Origin: Teichococcus wenyumeiae
Lineage (GTDB): Bacteria > Pseudomonadota > Alphaproteobacteria > Acetobacterales > Acetobacteraceae
Assembly: GCF_003696345.1 (NCBI RefSeq)
Contig: NZ_RFLX01000003.1
Coordinates: 310,001-374,000 of the forward strand
DNA: 64,000 nt
Reading direction: 5' to 3'
Shown: positions 35,144-44,233 of the stretch, piece after piece
How positions within the stretch are numbered: position 1 is the first letter of the stretch
Layout: the number at the start of each line of letters is the position of its first letter
Notes under the pieces: model-generated
Database searches by the model: none
Told to the model about the DNA's origin: nothing
The model's input: the letters and a program-made list of their open reading frames with translations, nothing else
Translations under genes and position numbers: made by a program

Positions 35144-35812
35144 TCAGTCGGCCGCCATGGCCATCCGCGTGCGGTTCAGCATGGTCTTCACATGCTCTTC
35201 CGTCGCGTCAGCAACCTTCTCGGTCTGCTCAGGCGTGAAGACATGGCCGGCGGATTCCATGACGCGGTAGTCGATGGCGATGCCGCGCTGCGTGTTCAGC
35301 TTGTCCACCAGCTTGCGCACCGAGGGCTCCGGCACCAGCTCGTCGTCCTGTCCGTGCAGGATGAGGCCGGAGCAGGGGCAGGGCGCCAGGAAGCCGAAGT
35401 CATAGTGGCTGGCCGGGGCGGAGATGGAGACGAAGCCGCCCATTTCGGGACGCCGCATCAGCAGCTGCATCCCGACATAGGCGCCAAAGGAATAACCCGC
35501 GACCCAGAGCATGGAGGCATTCGGGTTGACAGCCTGGATGAAATCGAGCGCCGCGGCGGCATCCGAAATCTCACCGATGCCGCCATCATAGCGGCCCTGG
35601 CTGCGGCCCACGCCACGGAAGTTGAAGCGCAGGACCGAGAAGCCCATGTCCTGGAAGCGCCCGTAGAGCGCATGGACCACCCGGTTGTTCATGGTGCCGC
35701 CATGCAGCGGGTGGGGGTGAAGCACCAAGGCGACAGGCGCATTGGGCTGCTTAGAGTGGTGGTAACGACCCTCTAGCCGGCCATCCGGTCCGGCGAACAT
35801 GACTTCAGGCAT
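35144..35812 (-). CDS. Alpha/beta-fold hydrolase
   Basis: The 222-residue protein has the COG2945-type hydrolase layout: LHPHPLHGGTMNNRVVHALY, the nucleophile elbow GYSFGAY with Ser108, an acidic residue in HGQDDELVP and the histidine in ESAGHVF. The substrate is unknown; family members are small cytoplasmic esterases or lipase-like enzymes. The ATG at 35812 follows AAGGGGACG; the longer upstream frame has no family match. It ends convergently with anmK. Confidence 0.85.
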   Translation of the reverse strand: MPEVMFAGPDGRLEGRYHHSKQPNAPVALVLHPHPLHGGTMNNRVVHALYGRFQDMGFSVLRFNFRGVGRSQGRYDGGIGEISDAAAALDFIQAVNPNASMLWVAGYSFGAYVGMQLLMRRPEMGGFVSISAPASHYDFGFLAPCPCSGLILHGQDDELVPEPSVRKLVDKLNTQRGIAIDYRVMESAGHVFTPEQTEKVADATEEHVKTMLNRTRMAMAAD

Positions 35813-36196
35813 CGTCCCCTTGCGTCCAGTACGGTGGGCGCGGCAGCGCCCGGTTGGGAAACCATATGCCCGACCTCGCGGCATGCGAGGCCTGGCCTGC
35901 CCGGCCAGCGCTCAACACAATCCTGTCCCTTCAACGGCACAGCGGCGCTGGGCCGGGCGGTTGACGACATGGCACAGGATTAATAGCGTCCAACAACACG
36001 ACCGAGATCGCTGAAATCGGACTCTTGAGATGGCCTTAGTGCCCAGGCAGGCTTCCTCCGCCCGGACACAGAACCAATATAGGCAAAGCGCGGCCGATTT
36101 CATAACACAATTACCGCACCGCCCACGTGAACGGGCTCGAAACCCTTGTTTCGGCTCAGGGGAGTGTTGGCGGATGGCACAAGGAAGAGTTCAGCC
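35813..36196. other. Intergenic region upstream of iscR
   Basis: No gene is supported here. The part from 35980 to 36120 is AT-richer than its surroundings and should hold the iscR promoter. I see no clear IscR, Fur or RirA site with confidence. Confidence 0.35.
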
Positions 36197-36703
36197 ATGC
36201 GGCTGTCCACACGCGGACGATATGCAGTCATGGCCCTGGTCGAGCTTGCTGCACGGACCGCTGAAGATGCGGGCCTCGACGAGAGCCATGCATGCAGCGC
36301 GGAACAGCTAGGCAAATGCCGCCCGGTCAGCCTGACCGAGATCGCGACCGCGCAGCACCTTTCGGTCGCCTATCTGGAACAGATTTTCGCGCGACTCCGG
36401 CGGGCTGGCCTAGTGGCCTCGGCACGAGGGGCAGGAGGCGGTTACCGCCTGGGGCGTCCGGCCTGCGAGATCCCCATCGGCACCATCATTGAGGCCGTGG
36501 ACGAACCGATCACCGCCACCCGCTGCGACGGCGAGGTGCCCGGTTGCCTGGGCGGGGCACCATGCCGCACGCATGACCTCTGGCACGAATTGGGCGAGCA
36601 GATCCGCCTCTTCCTGAACCATCTGTCCCTGGCCGATGTGGTGACCGGGCATGTTCTCGGCCGCGCCATGCCGCCGGCCGAGGCGCGTGAGAAGCAGCCA
36701 TGA
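36197..36703 (+). CDS. iscR: Fe-S cluster regulator IscR (Rrf2 family)
   Basis: The 168-residue regulator senses cluster demand and controls iron-sulfur biogenesis. The N-terminal MRLSTRGRYAVMALVELA and recognition region VAYLEQIFARLRRAGLVASA (then RGAGGGYRLGRP) are typical. Cluster ligands Cys110, Cys117 and Cys123 with His126 match the Cys-Cys-Cys-His set of IscR. Compared with E. coli IscR, about 15-18 extra residues (about 22-41, with two more cysteines) lie between the first helix and the helix-turn-helix. Its stop overlaps the next gene's start by ATGA, so it heads the sulfur cluster and probably represses it. Confidence 0.9.
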   Translation: MRLSTRGRYAVMALVELAARTAEDAGLDESHACSAEQLGKCRPVSLTEIATAQHLSVAYLEQIFARLRRAGLVASARGAGGGYRLGRPACEIPIGTIIEAVDEPITATRCDGEVPGCLGGAPCRTHDLWHELGEQIRLFLNHLSLADVVTGHVLGRAMPPAEAREKQP

Positions 36704-37788
36704 CCGCTCTTTATCTCGATGCGAACGCCTCGGAGCCGCTGCAGCCTGAAGCCAGGGCGGCGATGATTGCGGCGCTCGACCTGCCGGGGAACCCTTCCTC
36801 CATCCATGGCGATGGCCGCGCGGCCCGGCGCGTGCTGGAACAGGCACGCGCCCAGGTGGCGGCCCGCTTCGGCTGCCGCCCGCGAGATGTGGTCTTCACC
36901 TCCGGGGCGACGGAGGCGAATGCGCTGGCGATCCATGGCCTCGGTGCCGGCCGGCGGGTGCTGGCGGGCGCGACGGAGCATCCCGCCGTGCTGCGCGCCG
37001 CCCCCGGCCTGGAGCTGATCCCGGTTCAGCCGGATGGCCAGATGGACCTGGAGGCGCTGGATGCCGCGCTGGCGAGCGGCCCTCCCGCGCTGGTCTGCGC
37101 CATGGCCGCCAACAACGAAACCGGCGTGCTGCACCCGCTGCTGGACATCATGCTGCTGTGCCAGCGCCATGGCGCGTTGCTGCATATCGACGCGGTGCAG
37201 GCCGCTGGCCGCCTGCCGCTTTCCCTTGTGGAGAGCGGGGCGGATTCGCTGGCGCTCTCCGCGCACAAGATGGGTGGCCCCAAGGGGGCCGGTGCCCTGC
37301 TGCTGCGCCCGGGACTTGACCCGGCGGCCCTGCTGCCAGGCGGGGGCCAGGAGCGGGGGCGCCGTGGCGGCACCGAGGCGCTGCCGGCCATCGCCGGCTT
37401 CGGCGCGGCGGCGGAGGCCGCCGACCCTGCCGCGGCCAGCCGGCTCGCGGCGCTGCGCGATGCCATCGAGGCCGGGGCGGGCCTGCCGGTCATTGGCGCC
37501 GGGGCGCCACGCCTGCCGAATACCTCCTGCCTGCTGCTGCCCGGCGCCCCCGCGGAGACGCAGGTGATCGCGCTGGACTTGGCCGGCCTGCGTGTTTCCT
37601 CCGGCTCGGCCTGCTCTTCCGGCAAGGTGGCGGCCAGCCATGTGCTGCTGGCCATGGGCGTGGCGCCGGAGCAGGCGGGCTGCGCTATCCGTGTCTCGCT
37701 GCCCTGGAACGCGCCGGAGGATGCAGCGGAGCGTTTCCTGGAGGTCCATGCCGCCATGCGTGCCCGGCTTGCCCGCCGCGCCGCATGA
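36700..37788 (+). CDS. Cysteine desulfurase (first copy, NifS/IscS class)
   Basis: The 362-residue PLP enzyme removes sulfur from cysteine. The PLP lysine lies in SAHKMGGPKGAGALLLR and the catalytic cysteine in SSGSACSSGKVAASHVLLAM. N-terminal features (YLDANASEPLQPEA, HGDGRAARRVLEQARA) match the class V aminotransferase fold. It is shorter and more diverged than the next gene and may supply sulfur to a different acceptor. Translation is coupled to iscR by an ATGA overlap and the second desulfurase starts 39 bases downstream. Confidence 0.9.
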   Translation: MTALYLDANASEPLQPEARAAMIAALDLPGNPSSIHGDGRAARRVLEQARAQVAARFGCRPRDVVFTSGATEANALAIHGLGAGRRVLAGATEHPAVLRAAPGLELIPVQPDGQMDLEALDAALASGPPALVCAMAANNETGVLHPLLDIMLLCQRHGALLHIDAVQAAGRLPLSLVESGADSLALSAHKMGGPKGAGALLLRPGLDPAALLPGGGQERGRRGGTEALPAIAGFGAAAEAADPAAASRLAALRDAIEAGAGLPVIGAGAPRLPNTSCLLLPGAPAETQVIALDLAGLRVSSGSACSSGKVAASHVLLAMGVAPEQAGCAIRVSLPWNAPEDAAERFLEVHAAMRARLARRAA

Positions 37789-37827
37789 CCTTTGAACCCG
37801 CGGGCCCGCGCGCCAGATAGCAAGATC

Positions 37828-39018
37828 ATGGCCATCAGCAATCGCCCCGTTTACCTCGACAACCATGCCACCACGCCGCTGGACCCACGCGTGCTGGCGG
37901 CGATGCGCCCATGGTGGGAAGAGAATTTCGCGAATCCGCATAGTGTGGAGCACATCCTCGGCCGCGCGGCGGAGGAAGCCGTGGAAGCCGCCCGGGCCGA
38001 GGTCGCGGCACTGATCGGCGCGGAGGCGCGCGAAATCGTCTTCACCTCCGGCGCCACCGAGTCCAATAACCTCGCCATCAAGGGCGCGGCGCGCTTCGCC
38101 GCGGCGCAGGGCGACACGCGGCGCCGCGTCATCACCGTAGCCACCGAGCATAAATGTGTGCTGGAGAGCGTGCGGGACCTGGCCGGCGAAGGCTTCGAGC
38201 CGGTGGTGCTGCCGGTGGGGCCGGACGGGCTGCTGGCGCCGGAGGTGCTTCAGGAGGCCCTGCGGGTGCCGACGCTGCTGGTCTCCGTCATGGCCGTGAA
38301 CAATGAGATCGGGGTGGTGCAGGACCTGCCGGCCCTGGCCGCCATCGCCAAGGAAGCCGGCGCGCTGTTCCACACCGATGCCGCCCAGGGTGCCGGAAGG
38401 GTGGCCCTGGACGTGCGGGCGCTGCCGGCGGACCTGATCTCCATCTCCGGCCACAAGATCTATGGCCCCAAGGGCGTGGGCGCCCTCTTCGTGCGCCGCC
38501 GCCCCCGCGTGCGGTTGCAGCCGCTGTTCTCGGGTGGCGGGCAGGAGCGGGGGCTGCGCTCCGGTACCCTGCCGGCGCCGCTGCTGGTCGGGCTGGGGGA
38601 GGCCGCGAGGCTGGCGAAGGCCGAGATGGCGCCGGATGCCACGCGCATCGCCAGCCAGCGGGACCGCCTCTGGGCCGCCCTGCAACAGGAGGTGCCCGGC
38701 GTGGCGATGAATGGCGCCAGTGGACCGCGTGTGCCGGGCAACCTGAACATCGCTTTTCCGGGCGGCGTGACGGCGCAGGCATTGATGGAGGCCTCGGTGG
38801 AGGAGCTCTGCGTCTCCACCGGTTCGGCCTGCTCCTCGGCCGAAGTGGAGCCCTCTTACGTGCTGCGTGCCATCGGCGTGTCGGAGGCAGCGGCAAGGTC
38901 AAGCTTGCGGATCGGCATCGGACGCTTTACCTCGCCCGCCGATGTGGACCTCGCCGCCGCGGCCCTTGGCCGCGCCTGGCGTCAGGCCCGATCCGTAACC
39001 CAAGACGCGGCGGAGTAG
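37828..39018 (+). CDS. iscS: Cysteine desulfurase IscS (second copy)
   Basis: The 396-residue protein is a clear IscS-type cysteine desulfurase: [20 protein letters not shown] at the start, the PLP lysine in [18 protein letters not shown], and the persulfide cysteine in [20 protein letters not shown] on the long mobile loop of group I enzymes. It would deliver sulfur for Fe-S clusters and for tRNA thiolation by MnmA, encoded three genes downstream. The ATG at 37828 is preferred over an upstream TTG at 37792 in the same frame. Confidence 0.93.
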   Translation: MAISNRPVYLDNHATTPLDPRVLAAMRPWWEENFANPHSVEHILGRAAEEAVEAARAEVAALIGAEAREIVFTSGATESNNLAIKGAARFAAAQGDTRRRVITVATEHKCVLESVRDLAGEGFEPVVLPVGPDGLLAPEVLQEALRVPTLLVSVMAVNNEIGVVQDLPALAAIAKEAGALFHTDAAQGAGRVALDVRALPADLISISGHKIYGPKGVGALFVRRRPRVRLQPLFSGGGQERGLRSGTLPAPLLVGLGEAARLAKAEMAPDATRIASQRDRLWAALQQEVPGVAMNGASGPRVPGNLNIAFPGGVTAQALMEASVEELCVSTGSACSSAEVEPSYVLRAIGVSEAAARSSLRIGIGRFTSPADVDLAAAALGRAWRQARSVTQDAAE

Positions 39019-39028
39019 AGAAACGGCG

Positions 39029-39352
39029 ATGCCGAAGATGACCTTCATCGAGCGTGACGGCACCCGTCGCGAGGTCGAGGCCCCGCTGGGCCTTTCCGTG
39101 CTGGAGATCGCGCACCGTCACGGCGTGGATATCGAGGGCGCCTGCGAGGGCAGCCTGGCCTGCTCCACCTGCCATGTGATCGTCGATTCCTCCTGGTTCC
39201 CCAAGCTGGCGGAGCCGACCGAGGATGAGGAAGACATGCTCGACCTCGCCTTCGACCTGCAGGAGACCTCGCGCCTGGGCTGCCAGCTCATCATGACCGA
39301 GGAACTGGACGGACTGGTGGTGAAGCTGCCCGCCGGCAGCCGGCACGCCTGA
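39029..39352 (+). CDS. fdx: [2Fe-2S] ferredoxin, ISC type
   Basis: The 107-residue adrenodoxin-type ferredoxin has cluster ligands Cys39, Cys45, Cys48 and Cys85 ([14 protein letters not shown] and LGCQLIMT). In the ISC system it supplies electrons for reducing persulfide sulfur during cluster assembly. It starts 10 bases after iscS, and a TenA-like gene follows after one base, so expression is tightly linked. Confidence 0.95.
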   Translation: MPKMTFIERDGTRREVEAPLGLSVLEIAHRHGVDIEGACEGSLACSTCHVIVDSSWFPKLAEPTEDEEDMLDLAFDLQETSRLGCQLIMTEELDGLVVKLPAGSRHA

Positions 39353-39353
39353 C

Positions 39354-40046
39354 ATGACATTCGCCTCCCCCTACGGTGCGGCGGGTGGGCTGACGCATCG
39401 TTTGCGGGAGGCCTGCTCGGAGCGTTGGGATGCCTATTGCTGGCATCCCTTCGTGCAAGGGCTGGCCGAGGGCACGCTGCCCCTGGCCGCGTTCCAGCGT
39501 TATCTGGTGCAGGACTGGCTGTTCCTGATCCAGTTCGCCCGCGCCAAGGCGCTGGCCGCCTTCAAGGCGGAAAGCCTGCCGGCGCTGCGCAGCAAGGCCG
39601 CCGGCCTGAATTCGCTGCTGGCCGAGATGCAGATGCATCTGGGCTATTGCGCCGAGTGGGGCCTGGCCGAGGCCGATGTGCTGGCCGAGACCGAGGCGCC
39701 GGAAACCGTTTCCTATACCCGGTGGGTGCTGGACCGCGGCATGGCCGGGGACATCCTGGACCTTGAGGTGGCGCTGGCGCCCTGCACGATCGGCTATGGC
39801 GAGATCGCGCAGCGCATCAAGGCGCATCCGGGCTGGAAGCGCGACGGCAATCCCTACGAGACCTGGATCGAGACCTATGGCTCGCCGGATTACCAGGCGC
39901 TCGCCAGCGCGGCTGCCGACCGCCTGGACGCCCTGGGCGTGAGCCATGGCGGGGAGGCGCGCTTCGCATCCTTGTCCGCCACCTTCGGGGAGGCGGCGCG
40001 GCTGGAGGCTGCCTTCTGGCAGATGGGGCTGGAGGCTGGCCGATGA
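39354..40046 (+). CDS. TenA-family protein (thiaminase-II-like)
   Basis: The 230-residue helical protein matches Ten[41 protein letters not shown] and the catalytic-cysteine stretch [11 protein letters not shown] with Cys144, plus a C-terminal Glu in EAAFWQMGL. TenA hydrolyses degraded thiamin pyrimidines for salvage. It sits between fdx and mnmA, overlapping mnmA by ATGA, an unusual place for a thiamin-salvage gene; another role in sulfur or cofactor supply cannot be excluded. Confidence 0.85.
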   Translation: MTFASPYGAAGGLTHRLREACSERWDAYCWHPFVQGLAEGTLPLAAFQRYLVQDWLFLIQFARAKALAAFKAESLPALRSKAAGLNSLLAEMQMHLGYCAEWGLAEADVLAETEAPETVSYTRWVLDRGMAGDILDLEVALAPCTIGYGEIAQRIKAHPGWKRDGNPYETWIETYGSPDYQALASAAADRLDALGVSHGGEARFASLSATFGEAARLEAAFWQMGLEAGR

Positions 40047-41149
40047 AGATTCTGGTGGCCATGTCCGGCGGCGTGGATTCCTCCGTTGTCGCCGGGTTGC
40101 TGAAGGAGCAGGGGCACGAGGTCATCGGCGCCACGCTGCAGCTCTACGACCATGGCGAGGCGGTGCAGAAGAAGGGCGCCTGCTGCGCCGGTCAGGACAT
40201 CCACGATGCGCGCGATGTCGCGGACCGGCTGGATATCCCGCATTACGTGCTGGACCGCGAAAGCCGGTTCCGCCGCGCCGTGATCGAGGATTTCGCCGAT
40301 GCTTATGCGCGCGGCGAGACCCCGGTGCCCTGCATCCGCTGCAACCAGACCGTGAAGTTCACCGATCTGGTGGAACTGGCCAAGGACCTGGGGGCCGAGG
40401 CGCTGGCCACCGGCCATTACGTGCGCCGTGTCGATGGTCCGAACGGGCCGGAGCTGCGGCGCGCGGTGGACCCGACGCGGGACCAGTCCTACTTCCTCTT
40501 CGCCACGACGCGGGAGCAACTGGCCCTCAGCCATTTCCCGCTGGGCGGCTTCGCCTCCAAGGCGGAGGTGCGGGCGGAGGCGCAGCGGCTGGGGCTGATC
40601 GTGGCCGCCAAGCCGGACAGCCAGGACATCTGCTTTGTCCCGCGCGGCAATTACCATGAGGTCGTAGCCGGCATCCGGCCGGAAGCCGTGCAGCCGGGCC
40701 AGATCGAGCATGTCGATGGCCGGGTGCTCGGCACCCACCAGGGAATCGCCCGTTTCACCGTGGGGCAGGGGCGTGGGCTGGGCATGGCGTCCCGCGACGG
40801 CGAGGAGCCTCTCTACGTCGCCGCCCTGGATGCGCCGCGCCGCCGGGTGGTTGTGGGGCCGCGCAGCGCCCTGGCGGTGCCTGAGGTACGGGTGGGCGAG
40901 GTGAACTGGCTTATCGCCCCGCCAGAGGCTCCCCTGGCCTGTGAGGTCAAGCTGCGCGCCCGTGAGATGCCACAGCCCGCCACGGCCTTCTGGGATGCTT
41001 CCAGCGCCTCCCTGCGCGTGATGCTGCAGACGCCGGCGATTGCCGCGCCCGGCCAGGGCTGCGTGCTGTATGACGGCGACCGTGTTTTAGGTGGCGGCTT
41101 CATCAAGGGCACGGCCGAGGCAGTTGACAGGGGCCACAAGGCGGCCTAA
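40043..41149 (+). CDS. mnmA: tRNA-specific 2-thiouridylase MnmA
   Basis: The 368-residue enzyme thiolates U34 of Lys, Glu and Gln tRNAs using sulfur relayed from a desulfurase. The ATP-binding PP-loop SGGVDSS is at residues 8-14, the catalytic cysteines lie in [14 protein letters not shown] and [12 protein letters not shown], and C-terminal domains complete the normal length. Its position behind two desulfurases and a ferredoxin links it to the upstream sulfur supply. tRNA-Met follows 44 bases later. Confidence 0.96.
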   Translation: MKILVAMSGGVDSSVVAGLLKEQGHEVIGATLQLYDHGEAVQKKGACCAGQDIHDARDVADRLDIPHYVLDRESRFRRAVIEDFADAYARGETPVPCIRCNQTVKFTDLVELAKDLGAEALATGHYVRRVDGPNGPELRRAVDPTRDQSYFLFATTREQLALSHFPLGGFASKAEVRAEAQRLGLIVAAKPDSQDICFVPRGNYHEVVAGIRPEAVQPGQIEHVDGRVLGTHQGIARFTVGQGRGLGMASRDGEEPLYVAALDAPRRRVVVGPRSALAVPEVRVGEVNWLIAPPEAPLACEVKLRAREMPQPATAFWDASSASLRVMLQTPAIAAPGQGCVLYDGDRVLGGGFIKGTAEAVDRGHKAA

Positions 41150-41193
41150 TTCGCCGCCCACACGAGACGCTACGGCGCCTCGCTGAATGGTTC

Positions 41194-41270
41194 GGTGGTG
41201 TAGCTCAGCTGGTTAGAGCACGGCACTCATAATGCCGGGGTCGGCGGTTCAAGTCCGCCCACCACTACCA
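41194..41270 (+). tRNA. tRNA-Met (anticodon CAT)
   Basis: A 77-base cloverleaf with acceptor GGTGGTG/CACCACT (the first pair is G-T), D-arm AGCTCAGCTGGTTAGAGC, anticodon stem around CTCATAA, T-arm GGCGG/CCGCC and an encoded CCA end. The CAT anticodon also fits tRNA-Ile2, but the D-arm and variable loop resemble elongator tRNA-Met. Confidence 0.9.
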
Positions 41271-41282
41271 TATTCACCATCC

Positions 41283-41831
41283 CTACAATCCGGCATCCGG
41301 CAAGGGTCGCGTTCCACGCGGGTCCTCTGGCGGGTTCATGGCGGGCACGCCCAGCGGCTTGCCGCGCGTGCGATGCCACTCGTGCAAAGCCCAGCGCGCG
41401 GAGGGGAAGGCGATGTCGTCCCAGGGGATCTCGTCCCAGGCGAAGGGGCGCACCTCCAGGCTCTCCGGCCCGGCGGCCCAGCCCGGCTCCGCCAGTTGCG
41501 CCCGGAACAGCACCTGCACCTGCCCGATCCGCGCGATGGAATAGACGGCCAGAATACCGTCCGGCCGGATGCGCGCCTGGGCTTCCTCCCAGGCCTCGCG
41601 CGCTGCGGCTTCCTCCACCGTCTCGCCCAGTTCCATGTAGCCGGCCGGCAGGGTCCAGAAGCCGGCACGCGGCTCGATGGCGCGGCGGCAGAGCAGCACG
41701 CCGCCTTCCACCTCCACCACCGCGCCGGCGATGATCTTGGGGTTCTCGTAGGCGATGAAGCCGCACTCGGTGCAGGTCAGCCGTTCGTGCTCGTCACCGG
41801 GCGGGCGGATGCGCTGGAAGCGGTCGGACAT
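41283..41831 (-). CDS. Nudix hydrolase
   Basis: The 182-residue protein has a complete Nudix box (Gly-x5-Glu, seven residues, then REAWEE at the core), which binds the metal that cleaves nucleoside-diphosphate-linked substrates. A small CTEC motif near the N-terminus (LTCTECGFIAYENPK) resembles the zinc ribbon of NADH-pyrophosphatase-like relatives. The substrate cannot be told. The ATG at 41831 is used because upstream codons are low-complexity and overlap truA. Confidence 0.85.
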   Translation of the reverse strand: MSDRFQRIRPPGDEHERLTCTECGFIAYENPKIIAGAVVEVEGGVLLCRRAIEPRAGFWTLPAGYMELGETVEEAAAREAWEEAQARIRPDGILAVYSIARIGQVQVLFRAQLAEPGWAAGPESLEVRPFAWDEIPWDDIAFPSARWALHEWHRTRGKPLGVPAMNPPEDPRGTRPLPDAGL

Positions 41832-41871
41832 GCAGCCAGCCTGCGACCGGCAGGGCAAGGCCGCAAGAGGC

Positions 41872-42633
41872 TCAGCACCAGTCCAGCGGCTCAGGATACT
41901 CGGCGCGCAGGAAGCAGAGGCCGTCCGGCGGCGCGGTCTGGCCGGCGCGGGTGCGGTTGCGGCCATCCAGGATCTGGCGCGGCCAGGAGACCGGGCGGCG
42001 CCCCAGCCCGACTTCCACCAGCGTGCCCACCATGTTGCGGACCTGATGGTGCAGGAAGGAGCGGGCGGCGGTGTGGATCACCACCTCCTCGCCAAAGCGG
42101 CTGATATCCAGCCGGTCCAGCGTCCGCAGCGCGTCCTTGGCCTGGCAGGCGGCGGCGCGATAGGCGGAGAAGTCATGCTTCCCCAGCAGCATCTGCGCCG
42201 CCTCGTGCATCGCCGCCGCATCCAGCCGCTGCGGAACATGCCAGACCCGGCCGATCTCCAGCGCCGGGCGTGGGCGGCGGTTGAGGATGCGGTAGCGATA
42301 GGCGCGGCCACGTGCGGAAAACCGTGCCGACCATTCCTCCGGCGGGATGGCGACGCTGAGGACCGAAACAGGATGAGGGCGGCTGCGGGTATTCAGCGCC
42401 TCCCGCACCCGCTCCGGCGGCAGGTCGGCCTGAAGCTCGATGCCCACCACCTGGCCCTCGGCATGCACGCCGGCATCGGTGCGGCCGGAGGCGACCGTAT
42501 CGGGCAGCACGCCGCCGTTGAGGGGTGCGGCCGCTTCCTCCAGCACCTGCTGCACGGACAGGCCATTGGTCTGCCGCTGCCAGCCCACGAAGGGCGTGCC
42601 GTCGTATTCGACCAGGAGGGCGTAGCGCGGCAT
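41872..42633 (-). CDS. truA: tRNA pseudouridine(38-40) synthase
   Basis: The 253-residue enzyme isomerises uridines 38-40 in the anticodon arm of tRNAs. The catalytic aspartate is Asp53 in the conserved SGRTDAGVHAEGQV, and the start MPRYALLVEYDGTPFVGWQR is typical of TruA. It directly abuts fmt (stop and start adjacent), forming the def-fmt-truA order frequent in alphaproteobacteria. Confidence 0.95.
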   Translation of the reverse strand: MPRYALLVEYDGTPFVGWQRQTNGLSVQQVLEEAAAPLNGGVLPDTVASGRTDAGVHAEGQVVGIELQADLPPERVREALNTRSRPHPVSVLSVAIPPEEWSARFSARGRAYRYRILNRRPRPALEIGRVWHVPQRLDAAAMHEAAQMLLGKHDFSAYRAAACQAKDALRTLDRLDISRFGEEVVIHTAARSFLHHQVRNMVGTLVEVGLGRRPVSWPRQILDGRNRTRAGQTAPPDGLCFLRAEYPEPLDWC

Positions 42634-43554
42634 TCAGCCCAGCACGCTGCCGGGCGGCAGGGGATAGCCGCGCAGGAAGGCATCGGCCGGCATGCCGCCG
42701 CGCCCGGCCCTTTGCAGCCGCGTCAGGCGCAGCACGCCGCTGCCGCAGGCGATGCGGGGCGCGCCGTCCAGCACCGTGCCAGGGGCGGTGCCAGCGGCGC
42801 CTGCTTCGGGCTCAGCGGCAAGGAGGCGGATGACCTCATCCCCATGGCGGAAGAAGGTGCCGGGCCAGGGGTTCAGCGCCCGGACGCGGCGGTCCAGGGC
42901 GGCGGCATCCTGCGTCCAGTCCAGGCGCCCGTCTTCCTTGCCCAGCTTGGGGGCATAGGTGACGCCTTCCTCCGGCTGCGGCACGGGAGTGGGGTTCTCG
43001 GCCAGGGCGCACAGCACCAGCGGACCGCCCATGGCGGCCAGCGCATCGTGCAGTTCCGGGGTTGTGGTCCGAGGCCCGATCGGCACGCTGTCCCGCAGCA
43101 GCATGGGGCCGGTATCCAGTCCTTCCTCCATGCGCATGATGGTGATGCCGCTTTCGGCATCGCCGGCCAGGATGGCGGCCTGGATCGGCCCGGCGCCGCG
43201 CCAGCGCGGCAGCAGCGAGGCATGGATGTTCAGGCAGCCCCGGCGCGGCGCGGCCAGCATTGCCGGCGGCAGGATCAGCCCATAGGCCGCCACCACGGCG
43301 ACATCGAGGTCCAGCGCGGCGAAAGCTTCATGCTCGCTGGTGTCCTTGCGGACACGGGCCGGCGTCCGCACCGGCAGGCCCAGTTCCAGCGCCGCCCGGT
43401 GTACGGGGCAGGGGGTTTCCTTCTGCCCGCGCCCGGCGGGGCGGGGCGGCTGGCAGTAGACCGCGACGATCTCGTGCCCGGCCTCATGCAACGCCCGCAG
43501 CGCCGGCACGGAAAACTCCGGGCTGCCCATGAAGGCCAGGCGCAGGCGGGTCAT
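42634..43554 (-). CDS. fmt: Methionyl-tRNA formyltransferase
   Basis: The 306-residue enzyme formylates initiator Met-tRNA using 10-formyl-tetrahydrofolate. Conserved features are [14 protein letters not shown] at the start and the catalytic Asn/His region [18 protein letters not shown], with Asp in the following [12 protein letters not shown] segment; the C-terminal tRNA-binding domain is complete. It overlaps def by ATGA and is adjacent to truA, so formylation and deformylation of initiator Met are expressed together. Confidence 0.96.
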   Translation of the reverse strand: MTRLRLAFMGSPEFSVPALRALHEAGHEIVAVYCQPPRPAGRGQKETPCPVHRAALELGLPVRTPARVRKDTSEHEAFAALDLDVAVVAAYGLILPPAMLAAPRRGCLNIHASLLPRWRGAGPIQAAILAGDAESGITIMRMEEGLDTGPMLLRDSVPIGPRTTTPELHDALAAMGGPLVLCALAENPTPVPQPEEGVTYAPKLGKEDGRLDWTQDAAALDRRVRALNPWPGTFFRHGDEVIRLLAAEPEAGAAGTAPGTVLDGAPRIACGSGVLRLTRLQRAGRGGMPADAFLRGYPLPPGSVLG

Positions 43555-44084
43555 GCCTCGTCCCGCGCCTTGTTCTTCAGCTCCTTGGCCAGCTTGCGCA
43601 GCAGCATGTTCCGCTTCAGCGCCGAGATGTGGTCCACGAAGAGCACGCCATCCAGATGATCCAGCTCATGCTGGATGCAGGTGGCCAGCAGGTCGTCGGC
43701 CTCCATCTCCTTCCGGCTGCCGTCCAGCGCCAGCCAGCGCAGCTTGATGCGCGCGGGGCGCGTCACCTCGGCATACTGGTTCGGCAGGGAGAGGCAGCCT
43801 TCCTCCCGTGTCGCCAGCTCGCTGCTCTGCGCGACGATCTCGGGATTGATCAGGACCATGGGGTCCTGCTTGTCATCCTTCTGGATGTCTACCACCGCCA
43901 TGCGCAGCATCACGCCGACCTGCGGCGCGGCCAGGCCGATGCCCGGCGCCTTGTACATGGTGGCCAGCATGCGGGGCGCGAGTTCCCGCACAGTGTCGAG
44001 GTCGGCGTTGGACACGGCGCGCGTCTTGGTGCGCAGGCGCTTGTCGGGGACCAGAAGAATGGGCAGCAGGGATTCGTCGGACAT
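43551..44084 (-). CDS. def: Peptide deformylase
   Basis: The 177-residue metalloenzyme removes the formyl group from nascent proteins. All three motifs are present: GIGLAAPQ at residues 48-55, EGCLS with Cys97 as metal ligand, and HELDH with His139, Glu140 and His143. The ATG at 44084 gives the normal N-terminus [13 protein letters not shown]; the longer frame upstream lies in the hsp20 regulatory region. First gene of def-fmt-truA. Confidence 0.96.
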   Translation of the reverse strand: MSDESLLPILLVPDKRLRTKTRAVSNADLDTVRELAPRMLATMYKAPGIGLAAPQVGVMLRMAVVDIQKDDKQDPMVLINPEIVAQSSELATREEGCLSLPNQYAEVTRPARIKLRWLALDGSRKEMEADDLLATCIQHELDHLDGVLFVDHISALKRNMLLRKLAKELKNKARDEA

Positions 44085-44202
44085 GGGATGGCTGCTGTAG
44101 CCGGGTGCGGCCCCGCCCCGCAACTCTCGCATCCCCTTGCAAATCGGGCCAAAGAGGACAAGATTCCCCATCACGGCGAGGTGCTTCGGGCTTCGTCGTC
44201 GT

Positions 44203-44222
44203 CTCGCTCTCGAATGAGGAGG
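44203..44222 (+). promoter_or_regulatory. ROSE-like RNA thermometer upstream of hsp20
   Basis: CTCGCTC (44203-44209) can pair with the Shine-Dalgarno stretch GAGGAG (44216-44221) over a 6-base loop, leaving one bulged G. This is the hallmark of ROSE thermometers, which carry U(C/U)GCU opposite the Shine-Dalgarno. It would hide the hsp20 ribosome binding site at low temperature and melt on heating. ROSE elements are known mainly before small heat-shock genes of alphaproteobacteria. Confidence 0.6.
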
Positions 44223-44233
44223 CCTTGCCTGCC

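Noticed and set aside
44136-44173. Sigma-32-like promoter (CTTG and CCCCATCA) before hsp20
   Set aside because: The two elements are more than 20 bases apart, too far for a heat-shock sigma-factor promoter.
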